From NCBI GenBank assembly GCA_946631535.1, contig CAMPAF010000048.1:1-12387 (forward strand): 12,387 nucleotides of DNA. Direction: 5' to 3'. This document shows, one piece after another, positions 1 to 7,241 of this stretch. Within the stretch, counting starts at the first letter, position 1; each line of letters starts with the position of its first letter. The notes under the pieces are model-generated. The model saw only the letters and a list, made by a program, of their open reading frames with translations, was not told the DNA's origin and ran no database searches. Origin of the DNA: an uncultured Verrucomicrobiota bacterium (GTDB lineage Bacteria > Verrucomicrobiota > Kiritimatiellia > RFP12 > UBA1067). Made by a program: the position numbers and the translations under genes.

Positions 1-1036
1 CGAAGGCGTTGCGGTCGGCGCGGGCGTGCGCGCGGTCGTAGAGCGACTCCGCCCATCCCCAGCGGATTTCCGCCCCCGCGCCGCCCGAGGTTTCGAGGAC
101 CGGATACGCGCAGTAGTAGTCGTCCATGTCCCAGACGAGCCGCGCCGACGTACCGGCGGGGATCGTGACGGGCTTCCCAGCCCGCAGCAGGGCGTTCATC
201 TCCGCGACGAGCGGAAAGCCCGCGTCGGAAGCCTGATAGTAGATGTTGGTGTCCGCACGGAACAGCGGTTGCCCCGCCTTGAAGCAGCCCGGCTGCCGGC
301 GCGCGGACATCTGGTCGGGCCGTTCCGTGGGGAAGAGCGCCCAGCCTTCGCGCGGCACGCCATACTCGCTATCCACAATCCGGCGGCGCACAACCTTCAC
401 GCCGCACGGCGCGCCAGACGCGGCCGCCGTATCGAGGAAGCCGGTCCCTTCCGCGACCGACTGCCCCGAACCGCCGAAACCCTGGCTGTCGCCGAAGCCC
501 GTCATGCGCGTCCCGCGCACCCGCACGGCCTGCCATTTCGCGGTTCCGGTGGTCAGCTGCGCATCGTACGCGCCACCCGCCTTCAACAGGAAACCGCCCT
601 TACCGGCGGACAGAACCGCGCGCGGGCGCACCGCCTCCATGCGGTAGACGACCGCTTCCAGACGATGCGAACCTGGCTCAAGCCCATCAATCCTGTACGA
701 TTGGTAGTACCAGTGGTTCACAAGTCCCTTGTGCGGACCGCGCGCAATCTCTCGTCCGTCAAGGAACAGCACAAGCCGCTCGTCGGCGGACACGTCGATT
801 TCAAGCTGCGTTGCGCCGCACACGAACTCCTTGCTGAACCGCACAGCGTCCATCTCGCCCTTCGCCGGCCCGCCGTCCGCGATCCAGATCCAATCGGCCG
901 CGTCCGCCGCCTGAAGCGGACGCAAATTCACGTTCCCGCGCGTGAACCGCTCTTCGCGGAACACCTGCCGCGCTTCAAACGCCTGCGACAGACAGACCGC
1001 CACCAGCGACACACTCAGTAGAATACTTTTTTTCAT
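1..1036 (-). CDS. Gene F: alpha-L-rhamnosidase-like (GH78-type) secreted protein, N-terminal 345 residues only (partial)
   Basis: Reading the minus strand from ATG 1036 gives 345 codons without a stop, to the window edge. Residues 1-19 are a signal peptide (MKKSILLSVSLVAVCLSQA). Residues about 45-140 look like the beta-sandwich domain that opens bacterial alpha-L-rhamnosidases: ADWIWIADGG, the strand LVLFLDGREIARGPHKG, WYYQSYRIDGLEPGSHRLE. Residues about 285-335 (KPVTIPAGTSARLVWDMDDY, then AGAEIRWGWAESLYD) resemble the next beta domain, where GH78 proteins have 'DLGQN..G' followed by a '..AE.L' segment. The (alpha/alpha)6 catalytic domain would lie beyond the window, so activity cannot be judged. 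Other sugar-cleaving families share these accessory domains. Gene E ends 10 bases upstream. The ribosome site is weak (GAAAG, 1044-1048), and codons 2-4 contain a run of seven A. Confidence 0.75.
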   Translation of the reverse strand, partial: MKKSILLSVSLVAVCLSQAFEARQVFREERFTRGNVNLRPLQAADAADWIWIADGGPAKGEMDAVRFSKEFVCGATQLEIDVSADERLVLFLDGREIARGPHKGLVNHWYYQSYRIDGLEPGSHRLEAVVYRMEAVRPRAVLSAGKGGFLLKAGGAYDAQLTTGTAKWQAVRVRGTRMTGFGDSQGFGGSGQSVAEGTGFLDTAAASGAPCGVKVVRRRIVDSEYGVPREGWALFPTERPDQMSARRQPGCFKAGQPLFRADTNIYYQASDAGFPLVAEMNALLRAGKPVTIPAGTSARLVWDMDDYYCAYPVLETSGGAGAEIRWGWAESLYDRAHARADRNAF

Positions 1037-1046
1037 AATGGCACTT

Positions 1047-3128
1047 TCAATTCCCGCAAGGCTTTCCGTTGAACACGCATGGAACCGTCACCGACGCGTC
1101 CTTGCGCAGCGCACGCAACTCCAGCTTGACGATCTCGCCCCCCTTCACCTCGCAATCGACCCAAACGCCGTTCGGCGCGGGCAGACTGAACGAATAGTCC
1201 TTCCAGGCCGTCGGCACGCCGGGCGCGATGTGCAAGACGCCGTCGATCTCGGCCAGGAGCATCTGCGCCAGCGCGTAGGCGCACGTTCCGCTGGCGGTCG
1301 TGAACCACGGGTGGATGCGCAGTCCCGGCTCGTTGATTTCCCATGTCTCGCCGAACAGCCCCTGCGCGTCCGCCGCCTCGGAGAGCCATCTGTACGGTTC
1401 TGAACGATCGCCCAGCGCAACCAGGGAGGCCGCCATCTTCCCCGCGTACCACGGGCACACACTCTTCCCCATCGGGTACATGTTCCCGGCGGACTTCCCG
1501 GCCGCAAGGAAATGACGTGCGGCGGAGACCTGCCGCGCATTGTCCGCGCCGAATATCGGGAACGGATAGAGTCCTGCCAGCGTTCCCACGCTTTCCTCCT
1601 CGCAATTCTCGTAAGCCACATACCGCGTTCCGTCTTTCGACACGGGCAGTCCCCTCTCCAGCCGGTCTGCCGCGGCGCGGAAGTCAGCGGATTCCTCCCT
1701 GTTCGTGGAAAGGATTGCCGCCGCGTCTGCCGCCGCGCGCATCGCGTAGATCGCCCCGCACGTGGTCATGAACGCCCGGTCGCGCGATGGCCCGAGCCGC
1801 TCCAGGTCGGTACACCTCCCGATGCGGGCGACGCCGTCACCTTCCTCGACGATCCAGTTGTTCCGGAAGAACAACGCGCAGTTACGGATGACCGGATAGC
1901 CTTTCGCCGCCAGCCAGTCGCGGTCGCCGGAATACTGCCATTGCGTCCAGGCGCTGCGCGCGATCGTCCCCATGGCGAAGATGTGGTCCATCCAGAACCC
2001 GATGCCGGCGACGTCGATGTCGCCATCCTCGAGGGACATCCACATCCACCGCGCGCCGTACTTTCCCGGCTTTTGATAGTACCCCTGGCGCTTCTCCGCC
2101 CACGGCATCACGGCATGGCGCCAGTCCGGGCAGCGCCGCGCCACGTCGAAATGGCCTGACGCGACAAGTCCGTCGTGCATGTACGTCTCGTCGAATCCGA
2201 AGTACTTCCCCTGCCAATGGTGGGGGAATATCCCGACGGGGAATCCCCATCTGCCCGCATTGCAGCGCAGATGGTACTGCGCCACGTCGTACATACGCTG
2301 GATCCGCGCGTCGGGCACGTTCACGCGAGATTCCGCGTAGTATGCGTGCCACCGCCGGGCATGTTCCGCGAACAGGCCGTCGAAGCCGCATCGCCGCAAG
2401 TCGGCGCACAGCGCGTCGGCACGCGCGGCGGGCGATCCCGTTGCCTCCTCGAACGAGTCGGTGAACACGACGAACCACTCAACCGTCTTGCGATCGCCGG
2501 GCTCCACGGCAAACTCGCGCGCGACGGGTCCGCCGGGCGACAAAACGGAAACCGTGAAGTCGATCACGCGGTGCCCGTACGTCCGCCCCACATACCGCCG
2601 CATCTCCCCCGCCTGGCGCCAGTCCCCCACCAGACGGAGGTGGGGCTTGATGGCATAGTCCAGTCCGCACGCCACCCGATGCAGAACGCCGTCAGTTGAC
2701 GCAAACGAACGCCGAATGCCGACGATGTTGCGATGCAACGCGCAAAACACGTCCGTTTCAACCCTGACCCCGGGATACAGGCCCTCACAGACGACCACTG
2801 CGTTCGTGACGTCGAGCGTCTGGCGCCATTCGCGCGGCAGGCCGGCATCACGGCCGTCGATGGCCAGCGTCGGATTGAACCGCCCGAAGCCGAACAGCTC
2901 CGCGTTCCGCGCCACGCCACGCCGTCCCTGCCAGTAGACTTCGGTCTTCAGGTGGTAGTAGTCGTTCGTGCCCTGTCCGCCCCACCAGTCGACGAGCATA
3001 TTCAGGTCGCCGTTCGAGATCAAGGGCGGGCAGTAGCCGTCCGGCGGCAGGCCGCCGACGTCACGGACTCCGGATGCGGTCGCGGCAACACAGAGAAGAA
3101 AGGACGCGCTCGCGGTCAGCATTTTCAT
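1047..3128 (-). CDS. Gene E: secreted six-hairpin (alpha/alpha)6-barrel glycosidase, GH65/GH95-like paralog 2
   Basis: 693 residues and a diverged tandem copy of gene D. A signal peptide (about 1-18, ASASFLLCVAATA) leads to the N-terminal beta-supersandwich (about 30-255, YCPPLISNGDLNMLVDW). The (alpha/alpha)6 barrel (about 275-630) has FPVGIFPHHWQG, YFGFDETYMHDG (309-320, like the acidic 'FWDTE' segment of GH65), WMDHIFAMGT, CTDLERLGPSRDRAF (Glu443) and LFGETWEINEP (591-601). A C-terminal beta piece follows from PTAWKDYSF. Unlike D it keeps the Asp313-Glu314 pair, so it is the better candidate for an active enzyme. Expected chemistry is hydrolysis or phosphorolysis of an alpha-linked terminal sugar outside the cytoplasm, which favours hydrolysis; the sugar is unknown. 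ATG 3128 overlaps the gene D stop, with GAGAGG 10 bases upstream. Gene F begins 10 bases after the stop. Confidence 0.84.
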   Translation of the reverse strand: MKMLTASASFLLCVAATASGVRDVGGLPPDGYCPPLISNGDLNMLVDWWGGQGTNDYYHLKTEVYWQGRRGVARNAELFGFGRFNPTLAIDGRDAGLPREWRQTLDVTNAVVVCEGLYPGVRVETDVFCALHRNIVGIRRSFASTDGVLHRVACGLDYAIKPHLRLVGDWRQAGEMRRYVGRTYGHRVIDFTVSVLSPGGPVAREFAVEPGDRKTVEWFVVFTDSFEEATGSPAARADALCADLRRCGFDGLFAEHARRWHAYYAESRVNVPDARIQRMYDVAQYHLRCNAGRWGFPVGIFPHHWQGKYFGFDETYMHDGLVASGHFDVARRCPDWRHAVMPWAEKRQGYYQKPGKYGARWMWMSLEDGDIDVAGIGFWMDHIFAMGTIARSAWTQWQYSGDRDWLAAKGYPVIRNCALFFRNNWIVEEGDGVARIGRCTDLERLGPSRDRAFMTTCGAIYAMRAAADAAAILSTNREESADFRAAADRLERGLPVSKDGTRYVAYENCEEESVGTLAGLYPFPIFGADNARQVSAARHFLAAGKSAGNMYPMGKSVCPWYAGKMAASLVALGDRSEPYRWLSEAADAQGLFGETWEINEPGLRIHPWFTTASGTCAYALAQMLLAEIDGVLHIAPGVPTAWKDYSFSLPAPNGVWVDCEVKGGEIVKLELRALRKDASVTVPCVFNGKPCGN
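3125..3128 (-). promoter_or_regulatory. ATGA start/stop overlap between genes D and E
   Basis: The minus strand reads ATGA. ATG (3128-3126) starts gene E and TGA (3127-3125) ends gene D. GAGAGG at 3139-3144 lies 10 bases upstream. This is the same coupling layout as at the C/D junction, so the paralogs D and E are probably made in a linked ratio. Confidence 0.7.
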
Positions 3129-5272
3129 CGTGGGATATCCTCTCGTCTTTCTCCGAGGTGGCAGGCCATACGGCGGCCATCGGGGAACACCACCGTCTTG
3201 GGTCGGCCGGAGTACGCCTTTCCGGGCGAGACGCGGTGGCGGACGCAACGTCCACCTTTCCATTCCGCCTCGACGGTCAGGTCGTCGTACGCCTTCAGGC
3301 GGAACGAGAAATCCTTCCACTCTGGCGGCACGGCGGCTGCGAGGCGAATTTCATCGCCTACGCACTGCAGCAGCATTTCGTTCACCGCCTGCACAAACGT
3401 GCCCTGCGGCGACGAACACCACGGAATGGACATCGCGCCAGGATCGTTGTACTCGAATATCTCGCCGAAACGGCCGCACGTCGATGCCGCCTTTTGAAGG
3501 TTGCGCAACGCGCCCGCGCCATCGCCGAGCCGCGCTTGCGCCGCCGCCGTCCATGCCGCATACCAGGTGCAGACGCGCTTCACGTCAAGCAACATGCCGC
3601 CCGCCTCTTCCATGTTCGCGTCGAAATCGCGTACCGCCGCGCGCTGGAGCGGGTCGTCCGCCTTGATCACTCCATACGGTACGAGGCCACCTAGGACCGC
3701 CACGCTTCGCGCCTCGTAGCCCGGATAGGGAATGTATTTCTGCCCGTCCGTCGGCAAATCACGCCGAAGCCTCGCCGCCACATTCCGCCAATGCGCGGCG
3801 GAGTCGGCATCGACGCCCAGGACGCCCGCCGCCTCGGCGGCGCTTTCCAGCGCGCAGATGGCCGCGCATGTGGTGAGAAAGGGATTCTGCACCGGGGACG
3901 GCATTCGTTCGAGGTCGCAGCACTTGCCGATGACGGTCTTGCCGTCCTTCGTTTCATATACGGCCTGATGGTCGTAGAACTCGGCGGAACCCTTCAGCAC
4001 GGGATAGATCGTCTCCTGCAGGAAAGCGCGGTCCTCGCGGTAGCGCCAGCATGTCAGGGCCTCGTGGCAGACCGTCCCCATGTGGAGGATGTGGTCGCGC
4101 CACCTGCCGTTGCCCGAAGTCTCCATGCCCGTCTCGTCCGACAGCCACGCGAAGCGGATGCCCGTGGAGCGGTCGCCGGGATAGGCGCGACCGGCGCGGA
4201 CGCGCGCGGACGGCAGGACTCCCCTCCAGAACCTGGCGACCTTCCGCATGTCGTCCTCGTGCCCGGTCGCGCAAAGCGCGGGCCCGAAGAAGGTGAACCC
4301 GAAGAAGCTGCCGTTCCAGTGGCTCGGCAGGATGCCCACCGGGATCGACCAGCGCGTGGACCAGCACTTGAGGTTGTAGAGCGCCGTGTCGTAGACGCGC
4401 TGGAACGTGGCATCCGGGATCGAAACGGACGACCGTGCACGCCAGGCACGCCACTTGCCTGCATGGGCGCTTCTCAAACCGTCCCAGCCCGCACGGCGGA
4501 CGCTCCCGGTCCGCGCGGCGATCACGGCATCTGGATCGTCGCCGTCGAGACTGTCCGCGAACACGAGCATGAACGCGACATCTCCGAGGGGACGCCGCAG
4601 GCATATCCGCAGCCCGCGCCCCGTCGTCTCAGCCGCCACGTCCGGCCTGTCGCACAGGAGCGCCACGCGGCCGCGTATGGAGCCGACGGCCTTTTCTACC
4701 GTGAACGACAACACGCCCTCCCGGGCAGACCATTCCGTATGGAGCGGCTTTGCATCATCCGAATCGGGACGGCGGAGAAGGTACTCGAACACGTATTCGT
4801 CCGGCGGCGTCCCGGCAAACGACTTCCTCACCGCAAGAACCGGTGCGTCGGCGAGGATGAACGCCTCGGAGGAAATCTCCGTTCCGCCGGCGTAGGAATT
4901 GGAGACCGTCGAAATCGCGCACTGGACGTCGAGGGTCTGTCCCCAGCAGGCGGGCCGGACATCGGAGGCGCCACCGGCCGAGACGCGCTCCTCGATGCGC
5001 CCGAGGCAGGCCAGGTTCCGGTTGTCCGTGCGCCGGCCCGCACGGTAGATCGACGGACGGTACAGTCCGCCTGTGCAGCGGATGGCCTTGTAGCTCGGCA
5101 CGTCCTGCGCCATCATGTTGCGGTAATCGACGAGCGCGCACAGATCGCCGTTGGCCAACAGGGGCGGAGAATACTGGTCGGACGCATGATTCCACGCAGA
5201 GGAGACGTCGGCCGCCGGGCCGGTCATCGCCAGTACCAGCGCCAGCGCAAGGAACTCAACCCGTGCGCTCAT
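3125..5272 (-). CDS. Gene D: secreted six-hairpin (alpha/alpha)6-barrel glycosidase, GH65/GH95-like paralog 1
   Basis: 715 residues. A signal peptide (about 1-21, FLALALVLAMTGPAA) is followed by an N-terminal beta-supersandwich (about 30-260) starting with YSPPLLANGDLCALVDY, the usual opening of GH65/GH95-type proteins. An (alpha/alpha)6 barrel follows (about 285-640): IPVGILPSHWNG, WRDHILHMGTVCHEALTCWRY, KCCDLERMPSP (Glu455) and RFGEIFEYNDP (600-610). A short C-terminal beta domain starts at PPEWKDFSFRL. GH65 and GH95 enzymes act on alpha-glycosidic bonds by inversion. By position, Glu455 and the Glu residues of FGE..E are the catalytic candidates. Where gene E has FGFDETY, this protein has FGFTFFG (324-330), without the acidic pair. 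Its ATG overlaps the gene C stop as ATGA, with GAGG 10 bases upstream. The exact family, substrate and activity are open; a structural or inactive paralog is possible. Confidence 0.82.
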   Translation of the reverse strand: MSARVEFLALALVLAMTGPAADVSSAWNHASDQYSPPLLANGDLCALVDYRNMMAQDVPSYKAIRCTGGLYRPSIYRAGRRTDNRNLACLGRIEERVSAGGASDVRPACWGQTLDVQCAISTVSNSYAGGTEISSEAFILADAPVLAVRKSFAGTPPDEYVFEYLLRRPDSDDAKPLHTEWSAREGVLSFTVEKAVGSIRGRVALLCDRPDVAAETTGRGLRICLRRPLGDVAFMLVFADSLDGDDPDAVIAARTGSVRRAGWDGLRSAHAGKWRAWRARSSVSIPDATFQRVYDTALYNLKCWSTRWSIPVGILPSHWNGSFFGFTFFGPALCATGHEDDMRKVARFWRGVLPSARVRAGRAYPGDRSTGIRFAWLSDETGMETSGNGRWRDHILHMGTVCHEALTCWRYREDRAFLQETIYPVLKGSAEFYDHQAVYETKDGKTVIGKCCDLERMPSPVQNPFLTTCAAICALESAAEAAGVLGVDADSAAHWRNVAARLRRDLPTDGQKYIPYPGYEARSVAVLGGLVPYGVIKADDPLQRAAVRDFDANMEEAGGMLLDVKRVCTWYAAWTAAAQARLGDGAGALRNLQKAASTCGRFGEIFEYNDPGAMSIPWCSSPQGTFVQAVNEMLLQCVGDEIRLAAAVPPEWKDFSFRLKAYDDLTVEAEWKGGRCVRHRVSPGKAYSGRPKTVVFPDGRRMACHLGERREDIPR
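5269..5272 (-). promoter_or_regulatory. ATGA start/stop overlap between genes C and D
   Basis: The minus strand reads ATGA. ATG (5272-5270) starts gene D and TGA (5271-5269) ends gene C. A GAGG at 5283-5286 lies 10 bases upstream, inside gene C. This is the classic arrangement for termination-reinitiation coupling. It also fixes the start of D, because the signal peptide begins here. Confidence 0.7.
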
Positions 5273-7239
5273 TTCTTCGCGTCCTCGATCCGGAAGATGT
5301 AATAGGCGGCATCCTTCGGCCGCCACGTCTCGCCGGCGGCGAGCGTGCAGGCGGTCGAATATCCCAAGTCCGGCGGCCGCACTCCCCGTCCGCCGTTTTC
5401 AAGCGTTTCGCCGTACGTCGAGTTCTCGGGCGAGAGGATATGGAGCGCATGGCCGTTCCACGGAAACGAAAGGTCGACCCACGGGCGCCACGTGCACCAC
5501 TTCGGCGGCATCGGGGAAATGAGCGTCTCCGGGGGCTTGGGCGAATTGAACCGCCAGAACACCGTGCCGAATTCCGCCTTCTCGCCGAAGTTCTCCACGG
5601 ACACGACCTCCGACAGCGCCTCCGGGCAGTCCGTGCGGAACCAGTTGCGCAACGTCAGCGCGAAGCGGAACTTTCCGCGCGGGCTTTCGATGCGGTAGGT
5701 ACGGCAAACCGTGTTGCCGTTCGTCGTTTCGGCGACCGGCTTTCCCAGCGCGAAACGACGCCAGTCCCATCTGACGGGGTTCGCCGGATCGCGGACAATC
5801 AGAACCATCGTCACGTTCGTGAAGTCGAACACGTCCAGCATGGCGCGGCCCGACGCGCCGGGGATCTCCCGTGCCGCAAAGTCCGCCGCTGACGGGACGG
5901 GTCCGAGTGGCGGCACGAGGCTTTTGCGCGGAGGGTAGCCCTTCTTGCGCGCGGCGTCCGCGCCGGCATGGAACTCCTCGAACATCTTCACGAGCTCGGC
6001 ATACGGTTCGCCGGCCTCGTTGATGAGGCCGTAGCCGCACGCCTGCGTCTTGGGACGGTTCTGCAAGTCCACCCACATGAAGTAGTTGTAGCCGGCGATG
6101 GACGGCGAAGCGTTCATCATCTCCGCGAACAGGCGCGATGCCAGGGCGCGTTCGTGCTGCGTGCGGAAACGCATGCCGCCGCCGTTCACGCACGGGAACC
6201 CGCCCTCCACCGACGGGAAGCTCCACTCCGTGACATGGAGCGGCTTATCGAGGATCCGGCCGATGCGGTCCAGTTCCGGGAACAGTTCGCGTTCAGTGGT
6301 GTCGCCCTTCATGTCCGCGAGGTCCGTTCCGGCCCTCAAGACGACGCCCTTCTCCAGATCGACCGGCGGATAGATGTCAAGCGTCACGACATCGCAATAC
6401 TTCGCGCACGCCTCCATCGTCGAGAACGGACCGTATCCGCGCAAGCCTGCGAACATGCAGCCCATGATCAAGTGCCGGCGGTCGATTCGACGGATGGCGG
6501 CGGTCGTGGTCTTGAAATACCTCTCGGCAATGAGCTTCATGAAGGCGAGCTTCGCGGCGCGGCTGCCGCCGTCGGGGCGAGCCGCCATGAATTCGTCGTA
6601 GGCCTTGCGCGCGGAATGTCTCTCCGGCTGGGCGCAGATGACGTCGCAGAGGCCGACCTCTCGATCCGGGCAGCCGTTTTCGCCCCACCAAGGAAGCTCG
6701 CCGTCGAGGTAGATGCCGATCAAGTCCGCATCCGATCCCTGCAGAATCAGCCGCGACCGCGCCAGGACGTGGCAGTGGTATTCCCAGCGCGGCGAGAACA
6801 CGTTGGGGAAGAACCGGCCCGTCTTCCGCTCGATCTTCAGGTCACGGTCCTCATCCGCCATGAAGAGCGGAGGCCAGGCGAACCCGACGTGGACGAAGTG
6901 GCCGAAACCGCGCCCGCGCAGCGTCTCGTCGCTCCAGCTGCCCAGCGCGTTGAAGCCCCATGCGCGGAGCTTTGCCTCCGTGTCGTCCGCCCATGCCTTT
7001 CGGTTGGGGAACTTCGCGATGTTGTGCGCCCGGTAGGCCGGGGGATTGCCGTCGGGAGCGCCATGTCCGCGCCACACCACCTGCTCCACGCCGCGTATGA
7101 ACACGTCCCGCCCGCGCGGATCCACGAACGTCCAATAGCCGTCCGCGTCCTTGCGGACGCTCCAGTACGAGAGCTCTCCGCCTTCAAGGGCGAACGCGGC
7201 CATGGAAACCGCCAACGCCAGGATTGCATTCTTCTTCAT
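5269..7239 (-). CDS. Gene C: second agarase-like (GH50-type) secreted glycosidase with a C-terminal beta domain
   Basis: A 656-residue paralog of the catalytic part of gene B. Residues 1-17 are a signal peptide (MKKNAILALAVSMAAFA). The TIM barrel spans about 25-425: GYWTFVDPRGRDVFIRGVEQ, WGFNALGSWSD (94-104, very GH50-like), IGIYLDGELPWWG with acid/base candidate Glu181, YCDVVTLDIYP, LHVTEWSF with nucleophile candidate Glu338, and YNYFMWVD. Many stretches align with gene B (HSARKA, RYF, YCDVV, TEW, FMWVD, GLVNE/GLINE). The residue before the acid/base is Gly180, not the Asn that clan GH-A normally has. Residues about 450-656 form a different, beta-rich, Trp-rich domain I do not recognise, in the place where gene B has its esterase. 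ATG 7239 follows the gene B stop by 2 bases, with GGAG 5 bases upstream. The stop overlaps gene D. Confidence 0.87.
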   Translation of the reverse strand: MKKNAILALAVSMAAFALEGGELSYWSVRKDADGYWTFVDPRGRDVFIRGVEQVVWRGHGAPDGNPPAYRAHNIAKFPNRKAWADDTEAKLRAWGFNALGSWSDETLRGRGFGHFVHVGFAWPPLFMADEDRDLKIERKTGRFFPNVFSPRWEYHCHVLARSRLILQGSDADLIGIYLDGELPWWGENGCPDREVGLCDVICAQPERHSARKAYDEFMAARPDGGSRAAKLAFMKLIAERYFKTTTAAIRRIDRRHLIMGCMFAGLRGYGPFSTMEACAKYCDVVTLDIYPPVDLEKGVVLRAGTDLADMKGDTTERELFPELDRIGRILDKPLHVTEWSFPSVEGGFPCVNGGGMRFRTQHERALASRLFAEMMNASPSIAGYNYFMWVDLQNRPKTQACGYGLINEAGEPYAELVKMFEEFHAGADAARKKGYPPRKSLVPPLGPVPSAADFAAREIPGASGRAMLDVFDFTNVTMVLIVRDPANPVRWDWRRFALGKPVAETTNGNTVCRTYRIESPRGKFRFALTLRNWFRTDCPEALSEVVSVENFGEKAEFGTVFWRFNSPKPPETLISPMPPKWCTWRPWVDLSFPWNGHALHILSPENSTYGETLENGGRGVRPPDLGYSTACTLAAGETWRPKDAAYYIFRIEDAKK

Positions 7240-7241
7240 GG

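Noticed and set aside
26..1021. Plus-strand open frame of about 331 codons at the left edge
   Set aside because: The minus strand of the same stretch encodes the signal peptide and rhamnosidase-like domains of gene F, in frame from 1036 to the edge. The plus-strand frame has Arg/His-rich shadow composition.
3129..3320. Earlier in-frame start for gene E at 3320
   Set aside because: The 64-codon extension is Arg/Pro-rich and lies inside gene D. The ATGA overlap and signal peptide fix the start at 3128.
3791..5302. Plus-strand open frame of about 503 codons, antisense to gene D
   Set aside because: Low-complexity Arg/Gly/Ala-rich product, no ribosome site or signal peptide, and the opposite strand has convincing glycosidase motifs.
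5273..5326. Earlier in-frame start for gene D at 5326
   Set aside because: The ATG at 5272 overlaps the gene C stop, has a ribosome site and starts the signal peptide directly. The 18-codon extension would bury the signal peptide.
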